Of a DNA stretch of 64,000 nucleotides, positions 20,234-31,202 are shown piece after piece. Source of the DNA: Bryopsis sp. KO-2023 (taxonomy: Eukaryota > Chlorophyta > Ulvophyceae > Bryopsidales > Bryopsidaceae). The position numbers and the translations under genes were made by a program. Each line of letters begins with the position of its first letter. The stretch's first letter is position 1. Under the pieces are notes generated by a model. That model had not been told where the DNA came from. It saw nothing but the letters and a program-made list of their open reading frames with translations, and made no database searches. The stretch lies in NCBI GenBank assembly GCA_030272585.1, contig BSYQ01000010.1:4278001-4342000 (forward strand). Reading direction: 5' to 3'.

Positions 20234-22111
20234 CGTAACACACGGTGTAGCACTGTAGTGAGACAGACCAGCAAGTGGGTAGATATGGTCGGCGGTACGG
20301 TTCTCATGTGAATGGATACAGAGACGCGGTCTAGGGGTTGAATTCGTGGTCGAGGGGAGAAAAAGAATACTAGTGAAAGAACCCTAGGTGTTGTTCGAGA
20401 ACTACACGGGCCGGACCACCCCAAAACCAGGTTACTTGCACAACGTTCAGTCCCAATAAGTAACCTGTTCCACACAGTCTGATTACAGTGTGATTATGGG
20501 AATAGATTGTTGTGAGGAAGTTAGACGATCGAGAGGAGGGAAGGGTTAGATTGATGTGAGGAAGTTAGGTTACTGGAATGGATGTGAAACGACGCTTGAC
20601 AGAAACTGGGGAAGGTATTTATCGGGAAGGAAACTCGGAACAGAACTAACAGTGTAAGAAAGACTCAAACGATCCATAAGCTCGTTTCACGCACGGATTG
20701 GGAAAACATGGGTTTCACTGTACAAACCCACATGGGCTATGACTCACTTCACTCCGAACCACTAGTAATGGCGTTATAGACTTGTGGTGGTTGTGAACTA
20801 GGTTTAGAAACTTAAGGGCAAGCGACAATGTTGTGTAAGCTATTATTTTGGCTCCGTGTTCTTGCACTCAAGACGTATTTCACAATAGGCTATTGTGATG
20901 AGTCATCACTCATCACTCTAATCTTCTAGGTGATGGGTTTTACAGTGTAATACGAAGGTGTCAACTGCCTTAAGTTATGAGTATCGGCCACACCGATCGC
21001 AAGCGTTCGTTAACCAATCTGGATCGGAAGATGGCCTCCCACGCTGAATAATATCTTGACGACCACATGATATCATTCACTCTCAAGCATCCAATTCTTA
21101 TTCTGTCAACCACTTATTTCCAAACTCTCTCTTCACCACTCACCCCTTTCCTTTCAGCAACTAATTCCATTCTAACGTAACCCCACCAAAGCACCACCAT
21201 TTACTGCCTCCACCCTTCACCAAAAACCCGCTGTTTGCATCTTTTGGTGGTGGTTTCGCGCGCATTCAATTTAATCACATTCTTTTCACAATATCCTCCG
21301 TTCCCCAGCCATCGTGTTTATGGCTGCTTGAGAGTGGGATTGAGATGGGCCAAACTACAAGTCACTCACTCACCCAATAATCACAACATTACAACCCACA
21401 GCAAAAAAAGAGCCACCACCCTTCATACCCTCAAGTGGTGGGCCTCTTTTTTTTCTGAATTGTCCACCTTTGGCTGATCATCCAAAAAAGACGAGTTCCT
21501 TTCACTAGCACTTGCTAGTAGAGGTGCCAGAATATGGGTTCCATTTTCATCTGCGGACATTCATGTGTGGGTTCACAAACCTCTGTTGGGTTTTCATGAA
21601 TGGTTTTGCTTTATCTTGTGCGAACACACTACGAAACTACAGCCGCCTTCTTCTAATTTCAGATGTTTGGAAAAAAGTGTTTAATGTTTTTTTCTTTTTT
21701 GTTGTTGTTGTCATCCAGAACCCCAAAGCTCAATCATGGCAGGAGCGTTTTGGGAGACATCGGTTCCCAAATTGAAAAACTGTCTAACTGTCTTATTTTC
21801 TTTGTAATAATGCAATTTGTCGCTTTTGCACCATCATGCTGATGTTGTTACACAGAAAATTCGACAGTTGCCCACACCAGAAACTTGTCTGAATAGCATC
21901 GTAGAAGCCTGACAACGACCAACCCATTTTTTGTCCTTCATTTCAATGTGAATCCGGACTTTCCGACAGATGTCAAAAATACGAGAAGAAGAAAGAACAC
22001 ACCGCAACGAATGCATAAAACACCAGCAGATAAAAGTATCAAAACTAGTCCAAATCCTTTAAATCGTCCACAAAACGTATAAACAGAACGCAAGACTATC
22101 ATAAAATCTTT
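20234..22111. other. Intergenic region without a supported gene
   Basis: No conserved coding sequence was seen. Notable points are repeated words ttgtgaggaagttag/gatgtgaggaagttag at about 20510-20570, an 8-bp dyad with a one-base centre at 20881-20897 (cacaatag g ctattgtg) followed by ATGAGTCATCACTCAT, and C-rich low-complexity sequence at about 21120-21230. Confidence 0.35.
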
Positions 22112-24428
22112 CTAGTTGTTTTCCGGCAGGCCTGATGACCAAGTGCTGTTCATCACGGGGGCAAAAAGTTGTTTGATTTCCGCTAAGCATGCATCCTGCT
22201 TTGCTTTGAGATCCGTATTCACAGGAACCAAGTCAAAAGCCTCCAGGACACCATTCACATTTTCCCTCACTTGAGCCCGGGTCGGCATGCTCAGCAAAGT
22301 CGTTGCAATACCTGGGCAACTGCAAGAAAGAAAGCAAACAAGAAAATATCAGGTCCACCCAATCACTGTAGTTGTGACTAGGTCACCACCAACTCTGCTT
22401 CCAAGAGTTTGTTCCACCCAATCAATAAAATTTTGAAAAGGGAGGGGGAAGGGTCTTTTTTTCGCCTCCCAAACCATTACTGAAATCTCACACTTTATTT
22501 TCACACTCACGGTGTAACTGGGGAGAGATAGAGAGGGGGGGGGGGTTAGTGCAAAATCCCTCCTCCATGAGAAACGGAAAGCCTTACCTGATGGAATGCT
22601 TGATGGCTAGCTTTGGCAAGCTCACTCCAGCAGCCTTACATATGGAAGCAGCCTTCTGACAAGCATCCTTCACATCTTGAGACGCTGGATGCCAAGATGG
22701 AGCTCCTTGCGGACTCAAAAGTCCCATCGACAGTGCAGCCGCATTTATGACCCCCACTCCCTTGCTCTGTTAACCACCAAATAGATCTACCATTACTCAG
22801 GAAACAGCCTTCGTGGGGCAATAATATAGTAGCTTCCAGAATTTTTTTTTTCACCGGCCAATGAGAAGTTACTCAAGACATCACTTTTTTGGTTTCATAT
22901 CCCACACGTTTTTTTTGTGTGTCTGTGTTAGAGGGCAGCTGCGTTTCCATAACATTTCTGGTGAGAATAGGTTTTCCTTGATCGGATTTTCAGCCAAAAA
23001 GATTGCCAGATATGCTCTTCATTGTATCCTTCGACTCTGCTTGCCCACCTCAAGATATGGAATGAACTCGGCAAGGGCATTGTCAAAGAGAGTGCTGTGG
23101 CAGTACGTCAAGATGACATCCACACTTCCAGGCTCCACTTTGTCCAAAACGTTGCGGAAGATTTTCAGCGGAAGGCCTGAGATTCCAATGAACCGGATCA
23201 CGCCCTTCTCTTTCAGCTTCTTCAGTGCTGGCAAAGTTTCATTCACAATCTACTACACATTCCAAAAAACAAAGCGCAATGTCAAGTCACTTATCCTCGG
23301 CCTGTGATGCCAGCAGAAAACCTCTCATCCAAATTCCCGAATGGAGCTTTCTTTCAACTTTAGACCCCCCCCCAGGACTTGAAAAATCCTCAAAAAAAAC
23401 AACTGGAGACGGGGCATAATATTTTTCGAGCGAAAAAAATGTCGACAAAGTAATCTGCATCAAAGGAGCATGGGTTTCGGCTGGCAACAGAATTGGGTAG
23501 AATTTTTGCTCACTTGGTCCAGATTCACGAACTCCATGTCGTGGCAATGGATTAAATCAATGTGCTCCACCCCCAGTCTGTCCAGCGACTCTTGAATGCT
23601 GCTCGTCACCCTTTCCGCACTGAAGTCGAACGTATCCTCCCCATACCGGCCACATTTGCTCGAGAGGATGTATTCTGAACGGGGGACACTGGCCAGAGCC
23701 CGCCCAAGCACCTACCATCACACATAATTCCTGTGGAGATTATTACCTCAAACCAAACCCAAATCATTCAACCATGGAATGTTCTATCCAGATGTCTGAT
23801 TTCGTCAAGATGTTGATATTTTTTTTGGAAAAAAAATTGGTTATCAGATTCCATGTCAGTGTGTTTGTGCAGTGTCTCTAATCCATAAAAATCTCCTGTC
23901 AATTTCCATCAGCTGCTGGGTTTTTTTGGGCATCATAATAGTAGAGCACTGCAGAATCTGTAATAATCGTCAGGACGTCAACCACGAATTTTCTTCTCGA
24001 AATTTCGCACCCCACCGTCTCAGACTTCGTAATTCCGTAGAACGGCGACGTGTCAAACAGATTGATTCCCAGCTTGAGCGCCTCATGAACGGACGCTATT
24101 CCTTCCTCGACGTCCATATTCTGGAGATACAAAAAAAAAACACTTTTCTTCACCACATAGGCTTGAGTGGTTTATCGTTTAAACGAAGCGGGGCTGTCAT
24201 GGTAGCAACTGCCATCCCCACCTCGTCGAAAACAGCGCCCAGCGCGGAAGCCCCATAGCTCAAGACGGAAACCTCTAGCCCTGTGTTCCCAAGCTGGTGT
24301 TTCGGCAAGGACATGGTGACACCGTTGCCTCTTTGTGTATTGGGGCTGTGATGGCGGCGAGGGAGGGAATGACCACGTTGGGTGGATCGTTTTGCGTCAA
24401 GAAATGACACTGGCTTCGCAATCGGCAT
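22112..24428 (-). CDS. L-galactose dehydrogenase (aldo-keto reductase)
   Basis: Six exons: 24428-24222, 24120-24016, 23711-23514, 23249-23049, 22766-22588, 22319-22112, with all phases fitting. From ATG 24428 the product is 365 aa; a second in-frame ATG at 24314 (MSLPKHQLG) gives a length closer to the plant enzyme. The protein follows plant L-GalDH closely: LGNTGLEVSVLSYGASALG, INLFDTSPFYG with the catalytic Asp and Tyr, SKCGRYGEDTFDFSAERV, HIDLIHCHDMEF, IRFIGISGLPLKIF, VDVILTYCHST and a C-terminal NSTWSSGLPEN. The enzyme oxidises L-galactose to L-galactono-1,4-lactone with NAD in the Smirnoff-Wheeler ascorbate pathway in the cytosol. Related D-arabinose or L-fucose dehydrogenases are the alternative. 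The 5' end is head to head with the PPTase gene. Confidence 0.9.
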
Positions 24429-24507
24429 TCAATCCGAAACACCAAACGATCAGGAGGCGGCGGTCGAGATCAGTTCAGTCAAAACAACCGAACATCCAGC
24501 AGCCCAA
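24315..24507. promoter_or_regulatory. Shared 5' region of L-GalDH (-) and PPTase (+)
   Basis: The proposed ATGs are at 24428 or 24314 on the minus strand and 24508 on the plus strand. The two start sites are therefore 80-195 bp apart and promoters and 5' leaders must overlap. No TATA box is evident. A bidirectional promoter is inferred from the spacing only. Confidence 0.4.
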
Positions 24508-26537
24508 ATGAATGGGGCCCAATTTCACAAATTCCGACCGCGGTTTAGGCGATGTGTGCAGCACTTTCGCTGTGTTGCTTCCAGAGCATGCCCCGTATTT
24601 CGCTTGGACGCGAACCCTTTCCAAGGGAGGAAGAAACAAGTGCACGTGGTGTGGTTCGACCCCACCAAATGCGGTGACGTGGAGTTGGGGGTGCTCCCAC
24701 CGCAAGACGTCGAATATGTGCACAGAGCGGAGGAAAAGGATTCACGGAGGCAGAGACTCTTGGCCAGAATGGTGTTGCGATCGACGCTCTCTGGCTACTT
24801 GAATGTTCGTCCAGAGGTGGGTGGCAAGCGATTGACGAACTCTCGTCCGGCATATCCAGTCGCTCATGCATCGTACATGCATGCATTCCAAAAATAGATC
24901 AGATGTCGATGCACATGTTTAGCATTTGTGCTCATGTTTTGCTGAAACAAGGAGAGCCAAGAGTGTGGATTTTAAGCAAGTGTCAAGATTTCAGTAGCTT
25001 TCTGTTGAGGACTTGTGAAGTTCTTTTGTGCTCTAATTTGTCAATCACCTCTTCTTCCCTTTTTGACAGCTTCTAGAATGTTTGCAAACTGGGTAAACAA
25101 TGCTGATGACTCACAGAGTTGGTTGAATCGAAGGTAATGAAAGATGCCGGCTTGTTGTGATCTCAGGACATTCGATTTCGAATAAACTCTCATGGGAAGC
25201 CTTACCTCGACTACGAGTCCATGCAATCGACATGCAAAATAGATCCAGATTTGAGGAACACGCACTTCAATTTGACACACAGTAAAACAATGATCGGTGA
25301 GTTTGATGTTGAATAAATTGTGGACTGTTTTCTCAATGGCCAGCCAAACTTTTTTGTTATAGTGGGGTTGGCTAAAACTCTGATTTGTTGAGTGGATTTT
25401 GGAACGCGGATGGATTTTTTCAAACACGTGTTAGGGTTGGCCATTGCAACTGGATTCGAAGTTGGGCTGGATGTGGAGGAGCGCTCACGAATTCCAAAAT
25501 GTGGAGTGATGAAGTTTGCCAAGAAAAAATTTCACCCAAAAGAAGTGGAATATTTAGAAGGTGTGTTTAATTGCCTGGACCAACCAACCTCCTATTGACA
25601 GCAAAACAAAAAAAAATTCTGAAGCAGAGATTGTTTTTGAAAATTTTATATAAGAAGGAATCGCTGTCTCACAGCTGAAGTTGTGCAAAATGAAATGATG
25701 TATCACATTCCAGTTTGAAGGGCTCCATTCCTTTTTTTAATTGTAGTAAAATATGTTTTGATTAAATTCCCCGAAATCAGATTTCCTTCCTTCCTTAACG
25801 ACACACATACACAAGCACCTAAATCAAATCAAATTAAAAATTTGGAAATGTTTTGCAACATCTATGGTGATTTTTTGGGTTGGTGGTGGGTCAGGTTTGG
25901 AAACTGAGGGTGCTCGAAATAACAGATTTCTCTGGTTGTGGACATTGAAAGAGGCTTTTGTGAAATCGAGGGGTGTGGGGCTCTACACTCCACCCGGATT
26001 AAGAAGTTTTGGTTTTGGTGAGAAGCAATTTCCAATTGTCATATGATCATTGCTAAAACTTCAACGTTGGAGCGGTGTGTTCTTTTTTCTGCGCTGAAGT
26101 TGGATTTAGAGGGTGTGGAACCATGACTGTATTTTTTTCGTCTCAGGGTTTCGTGATAGGGACCCCAGTTTTGTTTCGCTGTTGGGGAAGTGGAGAATGG
26201 CTGACATGGATGCAATGGAAGAATACAGTTTTGCAGTCTTTCATCCGAGGTAGGGCCTCTCGACATTCTGAATTCCTTCTTTTTTGTCATTTTTGTTGTT
26301 GAAAGGGATGCACTGTTGGGTTTCATTTCTCAATAGAAAACAAAAAGGTAAAGAAAAGAAAGAGAGATAACGCCCCCTCCCTTCTCACTCATACTCTTCA
26401 TGTACTGTGCTTTTCCGGGTTTTTTTTCTATTTTTAGAAACCAGTCCTGTGGAAGCAAATTGTTGTGTGTGTTACAGTCTTCGTCATTTGGGGGCTTTGT
26501 GTATCAATGGAGATTCGTCTGTGGGCATTCCATCTGA
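24508..26537 (+). CDS. Sfp-type 4'-phosphopantetheinyl transferase
   Basis: Exons 24508-24816, 25167-25296, 25435-25560, 25895-26017, 26147-26249 and 26438-26537, all in phase, giving 296 aa. The enzyme moves phosphopantetheine from CoA to a Ser of acyl, peptidyl or aminoadipate carrier proteins. The family signatures are in order: VHVVWFDP, a RRQRLLARMVLRSTLSGYL helix, IRFRINSHGKPYLD, FNLTHSKTM, the Mg-binding EVGLDVEERSRI, and FLWLWTLKEAFVKSRGVGL, the WxxKEA motif with catalytic Glu and Lys. The length suits Sfp/AASDHPPT-type enzymes rather than short AcpS. The frame is open upstream to a GTG at 24382, but 24508 is the first ATG. The last exon is not conserved and is less certain. Confidence 0.9.
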
Positions 26538-27352
26538 TGTGGAGTTCTGGGAAATAGAGGTGGACAAATTACACAACACCATGTCTGGAAAGCCACTTGG
26601 TGTAAATGTAGTGGGGTCTGGGGTGCACTGTAAAGAATTATTGCTATGATACTTGAAACCACTTATCTGAAGTGACTTTTGTATCTCCTTTCCTTTTGTA
26701 TCTCCTTTCCTTTTGGGGAGGGAGGGGAATGTCGACCAAGTGCTGAAAAATTGAATCTCCAAGTCGGGCAGTAGCAAGCAAACTAAAACTGTGCATCATC
26801 AAGAGAACGGGTGCTTTCTGAAGTCTGTCAATCCGATTGCTTACGATTTGACACTTGTGGTTCCTAATGTTTTCCCTACAACTCTGACTGCATCCAGTTT
26901 CCGCACTTCTTTGCTGCAAATTTTCAATTCCAGGGAACTGCAGACTGCTTTACTTTCTCTGGAGTGCCCTTTTGATGGGCAGTAGATTACAGGCTGTACC
27001 CTCCACAAGTGCAATAATATACTGCTTGCTTGCTTTGTCTGGAAGTAACATTTACGTGTAACAGTTCACACAGATGATCAGAGCAAATCTCATTCCCACT
27101 TGATGGGACAGATCGAACTTTTCAAATTTCCTTGTTTTCTCACATCCCAAAATCCACTCAACCAACAGCATTCTGCCCATCGCCCAATCCACCGACCACC
27201 ATCCTGTGTACTCTCGAACGGCGAAACCACCAAAATGCACAACGTCCAACTGTCTTGAAGTGTGGGGATCTCTCTGATTTCTTTCTCTTTTCCTTTCTTT
27301 CTTTCTCCCAGTCCTAAAACTAAGAACTCTGGATGCGATTCCGGTTGTTTGT
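26538..27352. other. Intergenic between PPTase and RACK1 3' ends
   Basis: No supported gene. A 19-base tandem duplication (ttttgtatctcctttcc) lies at about 26683-26720. The remainder is shared 3' flank of convergent genes. Confidence 0.4.
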
Positions 27353-30300
27353 TTACATTCCGGTGGCATTAACGACTTCCCAGATTCGGACGATTCCGTC
27401 GGTGTATCCACCGAAGAGGAGGTTTCCGTCGGCCGACCAGGACAAGCACACGCAGTATGGCAGCTGCGAGCCCTTTGATCTGTACTTGTGTCCGAAAGAT
27501 TCGGGGTCCAATGCCAGCTCAGAAACCACACTCTTGCTGCAAGTTGGCAAAAAAGACAAAAACACACAACAATCACCCACCAAATCAAGACGTCTAATTC
27601 AAAAACGCACAGTTGATCTGGAGAAGCTTTTTAAGAAAAAAAGCAGGTGATTCAAACTACACAAAAGGAAGGAAAGAAACAGAATTGTATGTTGATGAAA
27701 GAACCCACCTCTCCAAATCCCAAATCCTGATGCAGGTCTGGGTGGCCGCGCAAAGCCAGTAGTGGTTTGGAGAGAAGCACAACGCATGAATGATCGCACC
27801 AGCATCCAAAGAGTAGAGCCTCTTGCCCTCGGCCAAATCCCACAACATGGCAACAGCATCCTAATTCACCATATGCACATAAAAAATTGATTTCATTTCT
27901 TCACCTCCAGTTTCCTTTCAACTTCATGCTTTCTTTCCTAGAACCAACCCTGAAAGCATGGCCCTAATCCTACATATTTAGTCCCCTCTCTGGTTTCCAA
28001 CTGTTTGGTGAAGTGTAAAGACTTGACAATATCATCTTTGATTCCGTTGCAGCATGTTCACCATCCTTTACTATTCCTTTTCATTTATTTACCGTCTCCT
28101 GAAACATAAATCTTAGTTTGAAGCGTTTCTTGCCCTATCCCAAGCCAAAAATGAAAATACAAGAAAAAGATATCATTATGTAGCCCCGCTCACCTTTCCA
28201 CCGGACGCACACAAGGAACCATCAGGCGAAACAGAGATGGTGTTGACATAGCCGGTGTGCCCAATCAAATCCTGCTTGAGCTTGCAGTTCGACAAATCCC
28301 AAACCTTGATCTGAAACAATTACAGCAACAAAAACCGTCCCATCAACCTCCTGTTCAGCGGGAGAAAAAAATCAACACAATATAAAGTAGAATGAATAAT
28401 AATAGGCCAAGCTCAGAGAAGATGGTAATCAACTTCATCAAATAATCAGAAGCAGGACTGAACCAAATCATCACCGCCGCCTCATCTCATAAAATCTCCC
28501 CCAACCAAATCAAGCTAAACCATCAAATTTGTGGTTAAAAAATTATATATTTTTTGAAGCTAACATTTTCAGTGAGCTCAGATAAGGTGGTAATCAACTT
28601 CATCAATTATGCAGAAGCAGGACTGAACCAAATCATCACAGCTGCGACTTCTCATAAATCTCCACAACCCCAACTAAATTTATCTAAAACTCCTAGTTGG
28701 GTTCCAAAAGAATTATTTTCCAGCTTGAAGCCAACATTTTCAGCAAGCTCAGAAAAGGTGGTAATCAACTTCATCAATTATTCAGAAGCAGGACTGAACC
28801 AAATCATCACTGCTGCCTCCTCTTTTTTATAGTTTAGTCAAGCTAAAACACCCAATTTGGAGAAAAAAAAAAGATATTTTCCAGCTTAAAGCCGATATTC
28901 TCAGTAAGCTCAGATAGGATGGTAATCAACTTCATCAATTTTTCAGAAGCAGGACTGAACCAAATCATCACTGCCATCCTCTCCTAAAATTCTGCTATAA
29001 ATAAACCTAATAAGCTTTTTCCAGACAACTATTTTCTTGAAATAATGCAGGAATTCCCAACATACAAAATAAGCTCAGACAAGATGGTAATCGACTTCAT
29101 CACTTTGTCAGAAGCAGGACTGAACCACTTCATCATTGCTTACTCCGATGCCCCCATTCCCATTTGCAAATAAAAAAGCATGTATTAATACTTGACCGAA
29201 TTCTACTACTTTCCTCATTTGTGCACGGAAAAATACACATAACTTGATTTCCACTTTCATGCTCAACATAAACCTCCTATAAATACCCCTATATTTTCAG
29301 AAATGGTTGCACTCATTGCTCGCTAAAAAAAAGATCTAGAGACTGAAATTTAACCCCCCCCCAAAATCTTGAAACTAACTGATGTGTGAGCTCAGACTTG
29401 AATGGTATGAAAACATCATATGTTCAGAAGCAGGACTGAACCAATTCATCACAGCTCCAACTTCTAACCCAGAAGATAAAAGAAGTTCTTTTTCTTAAAA
29501 CCAGCTCACCCCACCCCACCCCATCCCCGTTTGAGCTATCTCTTGGTAGGAAGCGCTTTGCTCCATCATGTTGAACCAACATCACCCCATATGTAGGTAT
29601 TTTTAAGATCAGTACCTGATGAACCAAGAAATGAAAGGGTGGACTTTCTAATTCCTACCTTCTTGTCCCATCCACACGAAACGAGAATTGGGTTGGTGGT
29701 GTCTGGAGAGAACCTGACGCAGGAAACCCACTCACTGTGACCGCTGGGGTCATCTTGCTCTCCCAGTGTGTACTTGCACTCCCCGAGAGTGTTCCAAATC
29801 TTGATGGTCTTGTCACGGGAAGCAGACACAATCTACAAGCACCCACAAACCAAAAAACAAAAAGTTTAAGAACTTGATTTGTGCCCGACTATTTTTTAAA
29901 AAATTAAATCACCTCCCCCCTTTTCAAAAAGAATTGAAAGAAGTCCCAGAGATTTCTCCAAAATTTTATGGGTGTGGACAATCATCCCCAACCAGGGTGG
30001 CAAGCTTTTTACTTTTCAAACGCGGTTGAGTTCTTTTGGGTATTGATATGTTCATCCCTGAGTTCCTTGATTTTTATGGTGTCCCCCCTGTAATATTGCA
30101 CCTGTCTGTTATCCGCAGAGAAAGCCACACTCAAGACATCCTTGTTGTGTCCAACGAAACGTCTGGAGGTGGTCCCAGCCTTCAAATCCCACAATCGAAG
30201 GGTCCCATCCCAAGAACCAGACAGAGCAAACTGTCCGTCGGAAGACAAAGTGACATCCTCGACGTGGTGAGAGTGCCCCTTCAATCTCCTCAAGGGCTGG

Positions 30301-30854
30301 CCAACGATTTTCTTCTGCCCGTCGGTATCGGTGTCCTCGCTCAGTCGCCAGACGAGGAGAGTTTTATCCCTGGCGGCGGGAAATACAAGGACGTCGCACG
30401 ACGCTAACCAGTCCAAGAATGATTGGTGTTTGTTTTTTTTCAAACTATTCTCACGAAAAATAAAAGATTCTGATCCACCCGAAAAAGCAACGGATGTGTT
30501 CAAGAAAAGAAATCGCCCCAGCTTCACAACCAACCGATAACACTACACAGGGAGGCGAAAAAGGAAATAATTGAACTTCAAACGATGCTGGCTAAAGCTA
30601 GGTGGCGGCCTGGTGCACCTGCACGAATATCTGGTTCACCTGAGCAGCGTTCATTCCCGCTCACCCGATTGGCTTTATTTTGTGTCTTGCTGCAAGACAA
30701 GCTCACTGAAATAATATTAACAGTAAAGAAGGTCTCACCTCGATGCCGTGATAATTCTGTCCCCGTTCACCATAGGGTCTGTGGGGCAAGCGATAGCAGT
30801 CACCCAGCCGCCATGCAGCTTGAGCTCTCCACGAGGCACAAGGGTTTCGCTCAT
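27353..30854 (-). CDS. RACK1: RACK1 (receptor for activated C kinase 1, ribosomal WD40 scaffold)
   Basis: Six exons: 30854-30739, 30369-30102, 29832-29659, 28310-28194, 27860-27709, 27536-27353. They give 1,011 nt and 336 aa, close to the usual ~317, and all phases fit. It forms a seven-bladed WD40 propeller bound to the 40S subunit near the mRNA exit and docks signalling kinases. The blades are clear: [117 protein letters not shown] and [12 protein letters not shown]. The 1,348-nt intron between exons 3 and 4 carries six snoRNA-like repeats on the sense strand. The 5' end lies 348 bp from the divergent M32 gene. Confidence 0.95.
28409..28478 (-). ncRNA. Box C/D snoRNA-like unit 6 (most 3') in RACK1 intron
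   Basis: Read on the RACK1 sense strand: box C TGATGA (28473-28468), D' CTGA (28449-28446), C' TGATGA (28440-28435), box D CTGA (28416-28413). The flanks ggcggcgg and gcttggcc can pair as a short terminal stem. The guide next to D' ends ...CAGTCCTGCTT; the guide next to D contains TTGATTACCATCTT. Confidence 0.7.
28573..28645 (-). ncRNA. Box C/D snoRNA-like unit 5 in RACK1 intron
   Basis: Box C TGATGA (28638-28633), C' TGATGA and box D CTGA (28581-28578) are intact. The D' box reads CTGC instead of CTGA. Guide sequences are nearly the same as in the neighbouring units. Confidence 0.65.
28741..28817 (-). ncRNA. Box C/D snoRNA-like unit 4 in RACK1 intron
   Basis: The clearest copy. Box C TGATGA (28809-28804), D' CTGA, C' TGATGA, box D CTGA (28752-28749), with cagca and tgctg outside the boxes able to form a terminal stem. 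D' guide GGTTCAGTCCTGCTT and D guide GTTGATTACCACCTTTT. Confidence 0.75.
28904..28976 (-). ncRNA. Box C/D snoRNA-like unit 3 in RACK1 intron
   Basis: Box C TGATGA (28970-28965), D' CTGA, C' TGATGA, box D CTGA (28913-28910). The terminal stem is limited to about cag/ctg. Both guides match the other copies with one or two changes. Confidence 0.7.
29070..29141 (-). ncRNA. Box C/D snoRNA-like unit 2 in RACK1 intron
   Basis: Box C TGATGA (29135-29130), D' CTGA, C' TGATGA, box D CTGA (29078-29075), terminal stem aagc/gctt. The D guide reads GTCGATTACCATCTTGT. The region just after box C differs from the other copies, while the D' guide core GGTTCAGTCCTGCTT is kept. Confidence 0.7.
29388..29457 (-). 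ncRNA. Box C/D snoRNA-like unit 1 (most 5') in RACK1 intron
   Basis: Box C TGATGA (29451-29446), D' CTGA and box D CTGA (29395-29392) are kept, with terminal stem gagc/gctc. C' is TGATGT and the D-side guide has diverged (TTTTCATACCATTCAAGT). The D' guide is unchanged. It lies about 316 bp from unit 2, twice the usual spacing, as if one copy in between was lost. Confidence 0.6.
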
Positions 30855-31202
30855 CTTTCCAACTCAAGTTTCCGAAAAAAAAGGAGCAAACCAAAATTTC
30901 CAACACGCTCCGATAGGCGATCCACTGCCGAGCTCAAAGTCCTCTGCTCCCCTCTATTATCCGCTGTACTCCTCCGATCTCCCCGCGCTCCTCCAGTGCC
31001 CGCCGAACTTGTGCCTGTGAATGGACGCGACGATTGCAGTTTGCGAGAGAGGTCGATCGAAAGGCAACTTCGGGCTTGTGTAATGAACTGCACCAGATCC
31101 ATGAGATCCAACCACTCAACATCGGACCCTCCCTCCATTTTTCCAATTCCAAAAAAAAACACCACCACTGGTGGTCCACCAGCATTGCAAGCAGTTTTGA
31201 TC
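30855..31202. promoter_or_regulatory. Shared 5' region of RACK1 (-) and M32 carboxypeptidase (+)
   Basis: 348 bp separate the two proposed ATGs. The region is relatively rich in C+G and has no clear TATA box. Open frames running through it on both strands are not conserved. A bidirectional promoter is inferred from the head-to-head layout. Confidence 0.4.

Noticed and set aside
28554-28832. 92-codon + strand ORF with two repeats of a [17 protein letters not shown]-type sequence
   Set aside because: It is the antisense of the snoRNA-like units in the RACK1 intron. The constancy of boxes C, D', C' and D explains the repeat better, and other copies are not open in this frame.
30585-31202. Long open 5' extension of the M32 peptidase frame
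   Set aside because: It runs over RACK1 exon 1 on the other strand, has no conservation, and the ATG at 31203 gives a sensible start.
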